Below, one piece after another: positions 9,007 to 18,238 of a DNA stretch of 60,590 nucleotides. Made by a program: the position numbers and the translations under genes. The stretch is taken from NCBI RefSeq assembly GCF_030065675.1, contig NZ_JASJDK010000046.1:1-60590 (forward strand), read 5' to 3'. This DNA is from Mastigocoleus sp. MO_188.B34 (GTDB lineage: Bacteria; Cyanobacteriota; Cyanobacteriia; Cyanobacteriales; Nostocaceae). Every line of letters starts with the position of its first letter. Position 1 is the stretch's first letter. The notes beneath the pieces were generated by a model. That model was not told the DNA's origin. It did no database searches and saw nothing but the letters and a program-made list of their open reading frames with translations.

Positions 9007-9555
9007 ATGTCTCGAATTGGTAAACAACCAATTACCGTTCCTGCCAAAGTTCAGATAACTCTCGACGGTACAAAAATTGCCGTTAAAGGACCAAAAGGGG
9101 AATTGTCCCGCGAACTTTCCAGCAACGTAAGTGTAGAGCAAGATGGCGATACACTATGGGTGAAACGTCAAGATGACTCCCGTTTATCTCGCCAAATGCA
9201 TGGTTTAAGTAGAACCTTAGTTGCCAACATGGTTCAGGGAGTATCTAAAGGTTTTGAGCGACGCTTAGAAATCCAAGGGGTTGGTTACCGGGCACAGGTA
9301 CAGGGACGTAATTTAGTTTTGAACATCGGTTACTCTCACCAAGTCCAAATAGAGCCCCCCCAAGGCATTCAATTTGCTGTTGAAGCAAACACAAAAGTAG
9401 TCGTTAGTGGTTACGACAAAGAAATTGTAGGTAATACAGCTGCGAAAATTCGTGCAGTTCGCCCTCCTGAACCTTACAAAGGAAAAGGAATTCGCTACGC
9501 GAATGAAGTAGTCAGACGTAAAGCTGGTAAAGCCGGTAAAGGTGGTAAGAAGTAA
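9007..9555 (+). CDS. rplF: 50S ribosomal protein L6
   Basis: L6 lies at the base of the L7/L12 stalk near the factor-binding site. The 182 residues hold its two repeated domains: [20 protein letters not shown] at the start and the second-domain signature with [20 protein letters not shown] and [20 protein letters not shown] at the end. The short Lys/Gly-rich tail is normal. rplR starts 3 bp after the stop. Confidence 0.98.
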   Translation: MSRIGKQPITVPAKVQITLDGTKIAVKGPKGELSRELSSNVSVEQDGDTLWVKRQDDSRLSRQMHGLSRTLVANMVQGVSKGFERRLEIQGVGYRAQVQGRNLVLNIGYSHQVQIEPPQGIQFAVEANTKVVVSGYDKEIVGNTAAKIRAVRPPEPYKGKGIRYANEVVRRKAGKAGKGGKK

Positions 9556-9558
9556 ACT

Positions 9559-9921
9559 ATGAAACTTACTCGTCAAGAATCAAAACAACGTCGTCACAGA
9601 CGTATCCGGGGCAAAGTCAATGGTTCTCCAGAGCGCCCTCGTTTAGCAGTCTTTCGCTCCAATCAGCATATATACGCTCAAGTGATTGATGATACTAAAC
9701 AACACACACTGGCCGCAGCCTCTACTGTAGAAGCAGAAGTCAAGTCAAAATCATCCTCTGGAGACACCTGTGCGGCTTCCTCCGAAGTAGGTAAATTAGT
9801 TGCTAAGCGCGCTCAGGAGCAAGGCATTAGTAAAGTGGTTTTTGACCGTGGTGGTAATATTTATCACGGTAGAATTAAAGCACTTGCGGATGCTGCAAGA
9901 GAAGCAGGTTTAGATTTTTAG
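9559..9921 (+). CDS. rplR: 50S ribosomal protein L18
   Basis: L18 binds 5S rRNA together with L5 in the central protuberance. The 120 residues match: [34 protein letters not shown], and the C-terminal [29 protein letters not shown] at the end of rplF may act as ribosome-binding site. The next 240 bp are free of genes before rpsE. Confidence 0.98.
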   Translation: MKLTRQESKQRRHRRIRGKVNGSPERPRLAVFRSNQHIYAQVIDDTKQHTLAAASTVEAEVKSKSSSGDTCAASSEVGKLVAKRAQEQGISKVVFDRGGNIYHGRIKALADAAREAGLDF

Positions 9922-10060
9922 GTTTAGATTTTCAATCAAGTTTGTTATTGGTCGTTAGTCACTATTAATTTCTCGTGTAGTGGTTGTAGATTTTATCTTT
10001 GCCAACGAGAGCTTGATAGTAACACACCCTAAATAAAACTAAATATTAAGAGTCAACCTT

Positions 10061-10131
10061 AGTCATAAACTGTAGCCCATAAGGGCGTGGCGTCAGTCAT
10101 AAACTGTTAGTGTAGCGTGCGCGTAAGCGCA
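10061..10131 (+). promoter_or_regulatory. Direct repeat and GUAA-capped hairpin before rpsE
   Basis: In the 240-bp rplR-rpsE spacer, AGTCATAAACTGT occurs twice (10061-10073, 10095-10107). A hairpin follows with the 5-bp stem TGCGC/GCGCA closed by a GTAA (GNRA) loop, 10118-10131, ending 30 bases before the rpsE ATG. A GNRA-capped stem in a leader could be an RNA control site or a copy of a dispersed repeat; only the pairing is seen. Confidence 0.4.
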
Positions 10132-10161
10132 TTAACTGATAACCAAAAACACAATACTTAT

Positions 10162-10689
10162 ATGGCAAATAATCGTCGTAAAACAAGTCGCGCCAAAAAA
10201 GAAGAAACTAATTGGCAAGAGCGTGTCATTCAAATCCGACGTGTTAGCAAGGTAGTAAAAGGCGGTAAAAAACTCAGCTTCCGTGCCATTGTTGTCGTTG
10301 GTAACGAACGCGGTCAAGTTGGAGTTGGAGTTGGTAAAGCCGCAGACGTAATTGGCGCGGTGAAAAAGGGTGTAGCTGACGGTAAAAAGCATTTAGTTGA
10401 TATACCCCTAACTAAGTCTAACTCGATTCCCCATCCGACCAATGGTGTTGGTGGTGGAGCAAAGGTCATCATGCGTCCCGCAGCACCTGGTACAGGTGTA
10501 ATCGCCGGGGGAGCAGTTCGTACTGTTCTGGAACTAGCTGGAGTTAAAAATATCCTAGCTAAACAATTGGGTTCAAATAATCCTTTAAATAATGCCAGAG
10601 CTGCAGTAAACGCTCTTTCTGGTCTACGTACATTTATGGAAGTAGCAGAAGATCGCGGTGTCCCAATCGAGAATCTCTACGCGCAGTAA
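10162..10689 (+). CDS. rpsE: 30S ribosomal protein S5
   Basis: S5 guards decoding accuracy and the mRNA entry. I start it at the ATG at 10162 ([20 protein letters not shown]); an upstream in-frame start would add 15 residues translated from repeat-like spacer DNA. The 175 residues hold the double-stranded RNA-binding-like domain ([20 protein letters not shown], about residues 24-43) and the C-terminal domain beginning around [20 protein letters not shown]. Confidence 0.95.
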   Translation: MANNRRKTSRAKKEETNWQERVIQIRRVSKVVKGGKKLSFRAIVVVGNERGQVGVGVGKAADVIGAVKKGVADGKKHLVDIPLTKSNSIPHPTNGVGGGAKVIMRPAAPGTGVIAGGAVRTVLELAGVKNILAKQLGSNNPLNNARAAVNALSGLRTFMEVAEDRGVPIENLYAQ

Positions 10690-10750
10690 TAATACTGATA
10701 AAAGTAATATTATCTGTATTTAAGCCGACACAAAAATATCATAGAAAATT

Positions 10751-11218
10751 ATGAGACTAAACGATGCCAGACCCCAAAAAGGGTCCAAAAAACGCCCCCG
10801 TCGTCTTGGTCGTGGCATAGCTGCTGGTCAAGGTGCCAGTTGTGGTTTGGGAATGCGGGGTCAAAATGCCCGTTCTGGTAGTGGAACTAGACCTGGATTT
10901 GAAGGTGGACAACAGCCCCTGTACCGCCGAATACCAAAATTAAAGGGTTTTCCCTTAGTGAATCGCAAAATTTACACTACGATTAATGTAGAGAAGCTAA
11001 GTTCCCTTCCTGCTAATACAGAGGTATCTCTTGCTTCTTTGCAAGAAGCAGGAATCGTTACTGCTGTTAAAGGACCCCTGAAAATTCTGGGGAATGGGGA
11101 ATTAAGTACTCCGCTCAATGTTAAGGCGGTGGCTTTTACTACAAGCGCTCGTAACAAAATTGAGGCTGCAGGTGGGAGTTGCGAAGTCATAGACGCAAAG
11201 AAAAACCAGGCAAACTAG
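10751..11218 (+). CDS. rplO: 50S ribosomal protein L15
   Basis: L15 is a late assembly protein of the large subunit. The 155 residues contain the long Arg/Gly-rich N-terminal extension ([19 protein letters not shown]) and [19 protein letters not shown]. It is a few residues longer than usual at the C-terminus. rpmD (L30), which precedes it in many bacteria, is absent. secY begins 50 bp downstream. Confidence 0.97.
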   Translation: MRLNDARPQKGSKKRPRRLGRGIAAGQGASCGLGMRGQNARSGSGTRPGFEGGQQPLYRRIPKLKGFPLVNRKIYTTINVEKLSSLPANTEVSLASLQEAGIVTAVKGPLKILGNGELSTPLNVKAVAFTTSARNKIEAAGGSCEVIDAKKNQAN

Positions 11219-11268
11219 TCTTCGTTTACTCTCACCAGCGCCTGGTTCACACTTCAAGGTAGCCATTT

Positions 11269-12606
11269 ATGATCGGTCGAGATAAAGCCCCAACGGCTCA
11301 AGAAACCTTTATGCAGATGGCACAAGCAGCTGGGCTTAGAGGTCGGCTGCTTGTCACTCTTGGTATTTTAATGTTGATTCGTTTGGGTATTTATTTACCC
11401 ATTCCAGGCATTGACCGAGGTGCCATTGCTGCTGCTGTATCTAGCGGTAATAATCAAATATTCGGCTTGCTAGATATCTTTACCGGTGGTGGACTTTCCG
11501 CTGTGGGAGTCTTCTCCTTAGGTATTTTGCCTTATATCAATGCCTCAATTATCATTCAATTACTAACAGCTGCAATCCCTGCTTTAGAAAATTTACAAAA
11601 AAATGAAGGCGAAGCTGGACGGCGAAAAATTTCCCAAATTACCCGCTACGTGGCTTTGGGTGGAGCAATTTTTCAAAGTACCAGTATTTCCGCATTTTTC
11701 CTGAGTAGGTTTGCTTTAACTCCAGAACAAGGCGGACATGGGGCGGGAATATTCTTTATTGCTCAAACCGCACTAGCACTAACAGCAGGTTCGATGTTTG
11801 TAATGTGGGCTTCGGAACTCATTACAGAAAGGGGAATTGGTAATGGTGCTTCCTTATTGATTTTCACCAACATTGTTGCCTCGCTGCCAAGATCCTTAGG
11901 GGATACAATTGATTTCGTGCAGAACAGTAACCGAGAAACGGTGGGTCGCGTGATCGTACTGTTGCTTCTGTTTTTGTTCACCACCGTTGGAATTGTATTT
12001 GTCCAAGAGGGAATGCGTCGGATTCCAATTATTTCTGCTCGTCGTCAAGTCGGTAGACGTGTGTTCGCTGAGCAACGAAGCTTTCTTCCCTTGAGACTGA
12101 ACCAAGGTGGCGTAATGCCAATTATTTTTGCTACTGCTATTTTGAGTTTACCCATAGTAGTAGGACAATTCATTAGAAATGCAGATTATTCTCGAATTGT
12201 CAATACTTACTTAAACCCTTCAGGTAGTGGTTCTTGGGTCTACGCGCTAGTTTATTTTGTTTCCATTGTTTTCTTTAGTTACTTCTATTCTTCGTTGATT
12301 GTCAACCCAGTAGATGTGGCTCAAAACTTGAAAAAAATGGGTTCTAGTATTCCTGGCATTCGCCCTGGTAAAGCAACTAGTGAATATATTGAGCGTGTTT
12401 TAAATAGACTAACTCTTTTAGGTGCTGTTTTCTTAGGATTTATTGCAATTATTCCTACAGCAGTAGAAAGGGCTCTCAATGTACCTACCTTTAGAGGTTT
12501 AGGTGCAACTTCTTTACTGATATTAGTTGGCGTAGCTATCGATACATCTAAGCAAATTCAGACTTATGTTATATCCCAGCGCTACGAAGGAATGGTGAAA
12601 CAATAG
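11269..12606 (+). CDS. secY: Preprotein translocase subunit SecY
   Basis: SecY is the channel of the Sec translocase in the plasma and thylakoid membranes. The 445 residues have ten hydrophobic segments, the N-terminal RLGIYLPIPGID, the cytoplasmic loop ENLQKNEGEAGRRKISQITR, and the ribosome-contacting loops with RRIPIISARRQVGRR. Partner secG is in this window at 24739. The stop overlaps the GTG of adk by one base, giving tight coupling, a pairing known from many bacteria. Confidence 0.98.
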   Translation: MIGRDKAPTAQETFMQMAQAAGLRGRLLVTLGILMLIRLGIYLPIPGIDRGAIAAAVSSGNNQIFGLLDIFTGGGLSAVGVFSLGILPYINASIIIQLLTAAIPALENLQKNEGEAGRRKISQITRYVALGGAIFQSTSISAFFLSRFALTPEQGGHGAGIFFIAQTALALTAGSMFVMWASELITERGIGNGASLLIFTNIVASLPRSLGDTIDFVQNSNRETVGRVIVLLLLFLFTTVGIVFVQEGMRRIPIISARRQVGRRVFAEQRSFLPLRLNQGGVMPIIFATAILSLPIVVGQFIRNADYSRIVNTYLNPSGSGSWVYALVYFVSIVFFSYFYSSLIVNPVDVAQNLKKMGSSIPGIRPGKATSEYIERVLNRLTLLGAVFLGFIAIIPTAVERALNVPTFRGLGATSLLILVGVAIDTSKQIQTYVISQRYEGMVKQ

Positions 12607-13166
12607 TGACGAGAATAATCTTCTTGGGACCACCTGGGGCTGGAAAAGGTACGCAAGCTAAGGCACTAGCAAAACATTGGAGTATTCCTCATATCTCTAC
12701 AGGTGACATTCTGCGTCAGGCATTAAGCGAACAAACTCCTTTGGGTATTGAAGCTCAAACCTACATGGATAAAGGAGAATTGGTTCCAGATCGCCTAGTA
12801 GAAGCAATGGTAGAAGAGCGGCTAAACCAAAGTGACACCAAGTCTGGCTGGATACTTGACGGCTTTCCGCGTACCGTTGTGCAAGCAGCTTTTTTAGAAA
12901 AATTACTGCAAAACCTCAGTCAGGGGGGAGAGAGAGTAGTCAATTTGGACGTACCTGATGAAGTTGTTATCGAACGCTTACTTCAAAGAGGACGTAAAGA
13001 TGACACAGAAGATGTGATCCGTCGTCGCCTGCAAATTTATCGTTCGGAAACTTCACCGTTGATTGACTATTATTGCACTAGAAACCAGCTTGTGGTGGTA
13101 AATGGTAACCAGTCTCTTGAAGATGTCACAACTGAACTGGAAGAAGCGATAGCTTCTGCTGACTAA
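12606..13166 (+). CDS. adk: Adenylate kinase
   Basis: Adk interconverts ATP + AMP and 2 ADP. The 186 residues carry the P-loop GPPGAGKGTQ at residues 8-17, the AMP-binding region STGDILRQAL, the DGFPRT motif and Arg-rich catalytic segment GRKDDTEDVIRRRL. The LID domain is the short form without zinc cysteines. The start is GTG at 12606, overlapping the secY stop. An imperfect hairpin with a T tract follows the stop. Confidence 0.97.
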   Translation: MTRIIFLGPPGAGKGTQAKALAKHWSIPHISTGDILRQALSEQTPLGIEAQTYMDKGELVPDRLVEAMVEERLNQSDTKSGWILDGFPRTVVQAAFLEKLLQNLSQGGERVVNLDVPDEVVIERLLQRGRKDDTEDVIRRRLQIYRSETSPLIDYYCTRNQLVVVNGNQSLEDVTTELEEAIASAD

Positions 13167-13171
13167 TAGTT

Positions 13172-13239
13172 TGGGAGGCTGGGGTAGTTTCAGTGTCTTT
13201 AACCTACACCGACACCTTCTACTCTTAACCTCCATTTTT
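13172..13239 (+). terminator. Imperfect hairpin with T tract after adk
   Basis: Nested pairings GGAGG/CCTCC (13172-13176, 13229-13233), GTAG/CTAC and GTGTC/GACAC (13191-13195, 13211-13215) form an extended imperfect stem followed by ATTTTTT. It lies 6 bp after the adk stop and could be a terminator or attenuator before infA. Confidence 0.45.
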
Positions 13240-13379
13240 TCTGGGGTGCATTTAACTTTTGAATAAGATATATTAATAAACTGTTGATATATTATCCAAA
13301 ATATGTTTAGCTGCCGCTGGTAGCTGTAGTCGAAAAATCTAAATATAAATCTCTTTCACTGAGTTGAGGAATAAGTAAG

Positions 13380-13604
13380 TTGTCCAAACAAGACTTAATT
13401 GAAATGGAAGGCACAGTAACCGAATCGCTACCCAATGCCATGTTTCGTGTGGATTTGGATAACGGATTTAATGTGCTAGCCCACATTTCCGGAAAAATTC
13501 GCCGGAACTATATCAAAATCTTACCTGGCGATCGCGTCAAAGTAGAGTTAACGCCCTATGACTTAAGCAAAGGTAGAATCACTTACCGCTTGCGCAAAAA
13601 GTAG
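13380..13604 (+). CDS. infA: Translation initiation factor IF-1, TTG start
   Basis: IF-1 is an OB-fold protein that occupies the A site during initiation. The 74 residues are a complete match ([20 protein letters not shown] through [10 protein letters not shown]). The start must be TTG at 13380: an in-frame TGA lies at 13365-13367, that same TGAGGA acts as Shine-Dalgarno, and the next ATG would delete eight conserved residues. A rare start codon on a factor that itself takes part in start selection is notable. A HIP1 octamer lies at 13529-13536. Confidence 0.96.
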   Translation: MSKQDLIEMEGTVTESLPNAMFRVDLDNGFNVLAHISGKIRRNYIKILPGDRVKVELTPYDLSKGRITYRLRKK

Positions 13605-13727
13605 CTTAATGTTCTATATTTTACCATAAAGCCATTTTTTAGTGGTAATGTTCAGAAAATTAACTGAATAAAATTTCAATAAATGTTATAATTTAATATT
13701 TGGATTTGGAGTCTAAAAAATCGGCAA

Positions 13728-13841
13728 ATGAAAGTAAGAGCCTCAGTTAAGAAGATCTGTGAAAAGTGCACAGTAATTCGTCGTCGCGGTCGAGTCATGG
13801 TAATTTGTCCCAACCCCAAACACAAACAACGTCAGGGATAA
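13728..13841 (+). CDS. rpmJ: 50S ribosomal protein L36
   Basis: L36 is the smallest large-subunit protein, a zinc-ribbon that stabilises 23S rRNA structure. The reading frame from ATG 13728 gives 37 residues: [14 protein letters not shown], then [20 protein letters not shown], then RQG and TAA. The zinc ligands Cys11, Cys14, Cys27 and His32 are all present, so this is the zinc-binding form. Its place between infA and rpsM is standard. Confidence 0.97.
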   Translation: MKVRASVKKICEKCTVIRRRGRVMVICPNPKHKQRQG

Positions 13842-13968
13842 AAGTTTGGAGGTAAGTGGGAATAAGTTATTTATTTCCCCTGAAAATACTGACCAGCACA
13901 ATACAAAAATCACCCAAGTTACATACACACTAACTGTCTTTAAGGAAAACTATTAGGGAGACTGCCCA

Positions 13969-14349
13969 ATGGCACGTATTGCCGGAGTAGACCTACCACG
14001 CGACAAGCGTATAGAAATTGGTCTGACTTATATTTTTGGAATCGGTTTACAAAGCTCGAAGAAAATTTTAGCAGCTACAGGGGTAAATCCAGATACCCGT
14101 GTTAAAGAGTTAAACGATCGCGATGTTGCAGCCTTGCGCGCCGAAGTGGAAAGCAACTATCAAGTTGAAGGTGACCTAAGGCGTTGGGAAGCGATGAATA
14201 TCAAACGCTTAGCCGATATTGGAACCTACAGAGGACGTCGCCACAGAATGGGTTTACCAGTAAGGGGACAAAGGACTCGTACTAATGCCAGAACCCGTCG
14301 CGGTCGGAGACAAACAGTAGCAGGCAAGAAAAAAGCACCAGGTAAATAA
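13969..14349 (+). CDS. rpsM: 30S ribosomal protein S13
   Basis: S13 lies in the head of the small subunit and bridges to the large subunit and P-site tRNA. The 126 residues begin [20 protein letters not shown] and contain the helix-two-turn-helix region and the basic C-terminus with [29 protein letters not shown] precedes the ATG. rpsK follows after 58 bp. Confidence 0.98.
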   Translation: MARIAGVDLPRDKRIEIGLTYIFGIGLQSSKKILAATGVNPDTRVKELNDRDVAALRAEVESNYQVEGDLRRWEAMNIKRLADIGTYRGRRHRMGLPVRGQRTRTNARTRRGRRQTVAGKKKAPGK

Positions 14350-14407
14350 AAATTACCAAAACTTGTCTACCTGGCAAGTTACTTTACCTTTATTCATATA
14401 AACTGAT

Positions 14408-14803
14408 ATGGCTAAACCAACACACAAAAAAGGCGGCAGTAAAAAGCAAAAGCGCAACGTACCAAATGGGATGGCCTACATCCAGTCTACTTTCAACAAT
14501 AGCATTGTCACCATTACCGATCAAAACGGAGATGTGATTTCTTGGGCTAGTGCAGGTTCAAGTGGGTTTAAAGGAGCGAAAAAAGGTACTCCTTTTGCCG
14601 CTCAAACTGCAGCAGAAAGTGCAGCGCGTCGTGCTATGGACCAAGGGATGCGTCAAATCGAAGTAATGGTTAGCGGTCCAGGAGCAGGTAGAGAAACTGC
14701 AATCCGAGCTCTACAAGGTGCAGGATTAGAAATTACGTTGATCAGAGATATTACACCTATCCCTCATAATGGTTGCCGTCCACCGAAGCGTCGTCGAGTT
14801 TAG
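14408..14803 (+). CDS. rpsK: 30S ribosomal protein S11
   Basis: S11 forms part of the platform where mRNA leaves the small subunit. The 131 residues have the basic N-terminus, [34 protein letters not shown] and the C-terminal signature [17 protein letters not shown]. In many bacteria rpsD follows; here it is absent and 695 bp of non-coding DNA separate rpsK from rpoA. Confidence 0.98.
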   Translation: MAKPTHKKGGSKKQKRNVPNGMAYIQSTFNNSIVTITDQNGDVISWASAGSSGFKGAKKGTPFAAQTAAESAARRAMDQGMRQIEVMVSGPGAGRETAIRALQGAGLEITLIRDITPIPHNGCRPPKRRRV

Positions 14804-14837
14804 ATATTGTGTATGGGGTGAATTATGGGAGTTTAAT

Positions 14838-14879
14838 TTTGAATCAAATTATTTGAATCAGATTATTTGAATCAAATCC
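14838..14879. repeat. 14-bp tandem repeat, three units
   Basis: Three consecutive copies of TTTGAATCAAATTA (second with one change, third diverging at its end) lie 35 bp after rpsK. The unit itself contains the inverted pair TTTGA/TCAAA. Confidence 0.75.
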
Positions 14880-15440
14880 AATCTAATCCAAAATTAATTT
14901 CATCCAAGATTAAATTTATCTAATATTAGATTCTGTAAAGAATTTATCGCGCTCAATGTGCAGCATCAAGTGTGGGAGTAAGGACGAAGCGAACCTCCCT
15001 AGGAAAAAGAATATTATTTATTTCTCTTTGTCATAGTGGGGTTTTTATCCTAAATAAAGTTTGGTATTGCCATATATCTGTATGTTGCAGGTATTTGAAC
15101 GATTTACCAACAAATAAACTATCCGGCTATTGTCAAGCAATGTCGGCGACAAAGCTTTAGAAAGTGGAATATTTGCCGTTTGCATTTGCCTTTTCGGTTC
15201 TCCTCACTCACATCATGACTGTTCATGTAACTTTGACGTAACAGTCATAAAAGTAGTTTAGCGAAGCTTCATAACTTCTCATAGATTAAGCTTAAAAGCT
15301 TTTTGCCAAGAAGTTTTCTGTCTTCAAAGAACGAAAAATGAATTAAGTGCCTGCTATTTGTATACGAGCATCTTAACTTACTCAATCTCAAAACGATCAC
15401 AGTAAGTTGAATCAACGATAAACAAGTAGAGTGCAAACAT

Positions 15441-15469
15441 TTGACAGCAGGTATTTAAAACCCTGCTAG
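15441..15469 (+). promoter_or_regulatory. Possible rpoA promoter and leader hairpin
   Basis: A perfect -35 hexamer TTGACA is followed 17 bp later by TGCTAG, a poor -10 match. The same bases form the stem AGCAGG/CCTGCT with a 10-base loop, 32 bases before the GTG of rpoA and upstream of its site GAGGGAGG. Either reading would affect rpoA expression; I cannot choose. Confidence 0.3.
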
Positions 15470-15498
15470 CAGAACCTTTAAACGAGGGAGGCTACTCC

Positions 15499-16446
15499 GT
15501 GGCGCAGTTTCAAATTGAATGTGTAGAATCTATTTCTGAAGAAATTCGGAATAATTATAGTAAATTTGTCTTAGAACCTCTGGAGCGAGGTCAGGGAATA
15601 ACTGTTGGTAATGCTCTCAGACGAGTTTTACTTTCTAACCTTGAAGGAACAGCTGTTACAGCAGTCCGTATTGCAGGCGTAACCCACGAATTTGCCACCG
15701 TACCTGGAGTCAGGGAAGATGTGCTCGAAATCCTCATGAATATGAAGGAAATAATTCTCAAGAGCTACTCTCCCCAACCTCAGATTGGTAGATTAGTTGT
15801 CAATGGTCCGACAACAGTTACATCAGCACACTTCGATCTCCCTGGTGAAGTAGATACAATCGACCCCACCCAATATGTTGCAACCTTAGCAGAGGGAGCA
15901 AAATTGGAGATGGAATTTAGGATTGAAAATGGTAAAGGTTATCGCAGTGTAGAACGGGGTCGAGAAGAAGCGACATCTCTAGACTTCATGCAAATTGATT
16001 CGGTATTTATGCCGGTCAAAAAAGTTAACTATAGTGTGGAAGAAGCCCGTGGAGAAAGCGGGATACCAAAAGACAGATTACTGTTAGAAATCTGGACAAA
16101 TGGTAGTTTGACTCCCCAAGAAGCACTATCCTCCGCCGCCGGTCTACTGGTAGATTTGTTCAATCCATTGAAAGATATTTCCTTGGAACCAACGGACACT
16201 ACCTCCGATATTCCAGACGATCCTACCGCTCAAATTCCAATCGAAGAATTGCAGCTTTCTGTTAGGGCTTATAACTGTCTGAAGCGGGCACAGGTTAACT
16301 CAGTAGCAGACTTGCTTGATTATACTCAAGAAGACCTATTGGAAATTAAGAACTTTGGTCAGAAGTCAGCTGAGGAAGTTGTGGAAGCCCTGCAAAGACG
16401 TTTGGGAATTACTCTACCTCCAGAAAGAAGTTCTAAGCATACCTGA
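15499..16446 (+). CDS. rpoA: DNA-directed RNA polymerase alpha subunit
   Basis: RpoA dimerises to nucleate RNA polymerase, and its C-terminal domain contacts UP elements and activators. The 315 residues include the N-terminal LEPLERGQGITVGNALRRVL (dimer interface), a flexible acidic linker around residues 225-245, and the C-terminal domain with RAYNCLKRAQVNSVADLL and LLEIKNFGQKSAEEVVEAL. The start is GTG at 15499 with GAGGGAGG upstream. rplQ follows, as in most bacteria. Confidence 0.98.
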   Translation: MAQFQIECVESISEEIRNNYSKFVLEPLERGQGITVGNALRRVLLSNLEGTAVTAVRIAGVTHEFATVPGVREDVLEILMNMKEIILKSYSPQPQIGRLVVNGPTTVTSAHFDLPGEVDTIDPTQYVATLAEGAKLEMEFRIENGKGYRSVERGREEATSLDFMQIDSVFMPVKKVNYSVEEARGESGIPKDRLLLEIWTNGSLTPQEALSSAAGLLVDLFNPLKDISLEPTDTTSDIPDDPTAQIPIEELQLSVRAYNCLKRAQVNSVADLLDYTQEDLLEIKNFGQKSAEEVVEALQRRLGITLPPERSSKHT

Positions 16447-16562
16447 AATTGGCTTGTAGCTAATTGCGAGTAGATAACGAAAAATATTAACTATTGGCAA
16501 TTAGCATCGAGCAAGTCAAATATTCATTTTTATTCCATATCACAATCCATCAGTTTATTGTT

Positions 16563-16913
16563 ATGCGTCACCGTTGTCGGGTTAAAAAACTCAGCAAACC
16601 AGCTGACCAGCGTCGCGCCCTATTGCGAGCCCTTGCGACACAAGTAATTCGTCATGGACGGATTACTACTACCTTACCCCGAGCCAAGGTAGTTAGATCG
16701 GAAGTAGATAAAATGATCACCTTAGCAAAAGATGGTTCTCTTGCAGCACGTCGTAAAGCTTTAGGTTATTTGTACGATAAAGAATTAGTTCAAGCACTGT
16801 TTGAACAAGCTCCCGACCGATATTCAGGACGTAATGGTGGTTACACTCGTATCTTGCATACCATACCCCGTCGTGGAGATAATGCCGAAATGGCAATTCT
16901 TGAGCTAGTTTAA
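16563..16913 (+). CDS. rplQ: 50S ribosomal protein L17
   Basis: L17 lies near the tunnel exit. I start at ATG 16563 ([20 protein letters not shown]), the family start; an open frame upstream from 16494 would add 23 hydrophobic residues not found in L17. The 116 residues include [19 protein letters not shown] and the C-terminal [20 protein letters not shown]. It is probably cotranscribed with rpoA, 116 bp upstream. Confidence 0.96.
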   Translation: MRHRCRVKKLSKPADQRRALLRALATQVIRHGRITTTLPRAKVVRSEVDKMITLAKDGSLAARRKALGYLYDKELVQALFEQAPDRYSGRNGGYTRILHTIPRRGDNAEMAILELV

Positions 16914-16949
16914 GTTGCTGCATTGGACGTTGTTGAAGTCAGGAGTCGC

Positions 16950-17020
16950 AGATGTAGAATGTTACGTCTGTACGGGAGTCATAATTGTATAGATGTAGCA
17001 CGCTAGGTCTGTACCGGAGT
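16950..17020. repeat. Imperfect direct repeat between rplQ and truA
   Basis: A 30-bp sequence starting AGATGTAG and ending GGAGT occurs at 16950-16979 and again at 16991-17020, 25 of 30 bases identical. Its core (TGTAG...GTCTGTAC) resembles half of the palindrome GTAGAGACGTACC/GGTACGTCTCTAC at 25417-25444, suggesting decayed copies of one dispersed repeat family. Confidence 0.55.
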
Positions 17021-17131
17021 AAAGGGTCGGAATTCAGGATATGAAAATAAAAAAGATCCTTGAATCGTAAACTATGACTCGCAATCAATAACAAACGACG
17101 TAATGACTGAGAAAAATATACGGTTTATTAG

Positions 17132-17983
17132 ATGTCAGAATGCCGAAACTCACAACTGAGTCAAAGAGTTGCCTTGGTAATTCAATACCTGGGCACTCAT
17201 TTTCACGGTTGGCAAAGGCAGCCTCATCACATCAGCGTCCAGGAAGAAATAGAAAAAGCCATATCAACAATTGTTGGGGAAGCCGTTACCCTTCATGGTG
17301 CGGGTAGAACTGACTCTGGGGTACATGCAGCAGCAATGGTGGCTCATTTTAACGTTAACAGTAGAATACCCGGTCACCGATGGGCAAACGTTCTAAATAG
17401 TTATTTACCTCAAGATATATTAGTTCGAGCCTCAGCGAATGTAGACCAAGAATGGCATGCTCGCTTTAGCGCAACCTACAGGAGATATCGTTATACTCTG
17501 TATACCCAAGCTCGCCCAAACTTATTTGCACGACCCTTGAGTTGGCACTATTATCACTATCCCCTTGATGAGAATTTAATCCAAGCAGCTTTAGATACTT
17601 TGGTGGGATATCACGACTTGGGTGCTTTCCAAAGAGCTGGTTCGAAAAGAGCTCACTCTTGGGTTAATGTTCAAGACGTACAATGTTATCGAAATGATCC
17701 ATTCGTTCATATAGAGATCCAAGCCAATGGGTTTTTATATGGTATGGTGCGACTATTGGTCGGTATGCTTGTAGAGGTAGGTTCTGGTGAAAGAAGCCTA
17801 GCTAGTTTCACTGATATATGGAAAAATCAGCGTCGTCAAGAAGTTAGGTACGCAGCTCCAGCCCAAGGTTTATGTTTGCTTAGAGTAGGCTACGAAAATT
17901 TTCCCTTTCCTCCAGAAATTTGGTTTGATACCCAACCTAAATTTCTTTTACCAACTTATATATCTGAAGAAATAACTGTTTAG
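17132..17983 (+). CDS. truA: tRNA pseudouridine(38-40) synthase TruA
   Basis: TruA converts uridines 38-40 of the tRNA anticodon arm to pseudouridine. The 283 residues show FHGWQRQP in the N-terminal part, the catalytic GAGRTDSGVHA with the nucleophile Asp at about residue 62, and NGFLYGMVRLLVGMLVEVG in the C-terminal half. A C-terminal tail of about 25 residues exceeds the E. coli enzyme. Its place between rplQ and rplM is characteristic of cyanobacteria and some other bacteria. Confidence 0.95.
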   Translation: MSECRNSQLSQRVALVIQYLGTHFHGWQRQPHHISVQEEIEKAISTIVGEAVTLHGAGRTDSGVHAAAMVAHFNVNSRIPGHRWANVLNSYLPQDILVRASANVDQEWHARFSATYRRYRYTLYTQARPNLFARPLSWHYYHYPLDENLIQAALDTLVGYHDLGAFQRAGSKRAHSWVNVQDVQCYRNDPFVHIEIQANGFLYGMVRLLVGMLVEVGSGERSLASFTDIWKNQRRQEVRYAAPAQGLCLLRVGYENFPFPPEIWFDTQPKFLLPTYISEEITV

Positions 17984-18238
17984 TAGAAGTATTCTTGATT
18001 GAAGAAGCTGAAATTTTCGATCTTCTTAAATCTGTCTTCTTAAATTTTGGATCATCCTAAAAGTTTCACAGCTTAGTAAAGTTTAGATTTATAAGTAATT
18101 CAAGCAATAAGTAAAGTTTCCCAAGAAATCCTTGGATATAAAATTCAAATTATTAAATTGTAGGCCTAATGGTCATAATGTTATTCATGAACTATTAAAG
18201 TTCGAGTAGTAACTATCAACCGCAAAACAGCAAAATCC

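Larger units (their letters stand above)
14804..15498. other. Long spacer rpsK-rpoA
   Basis: No credible gene; a 62-codon frame at 14972-15160 has no recognisable content. The gap holds a 14-bp repeat array (14838-14879), a 9-bp perfect inverted repeat ATGACTGTT/AACAGTCAT (15215-15223, 15240-15248), and, just before rpoA, TTGACA (15441-15446) overlapping a hairpin AGCAGG/CCTGCT (15446-15451, 15462-15467). An internal promoter for rpoA-rplQ is likely but not proven. Confidence 0.5.

Noticed and set aside
14972-15160. 62-codon frame between rpsK and rpoA
   Set aside because: No ribosome-binding site, no recognisable pattern, and the spacer looks regulatory.
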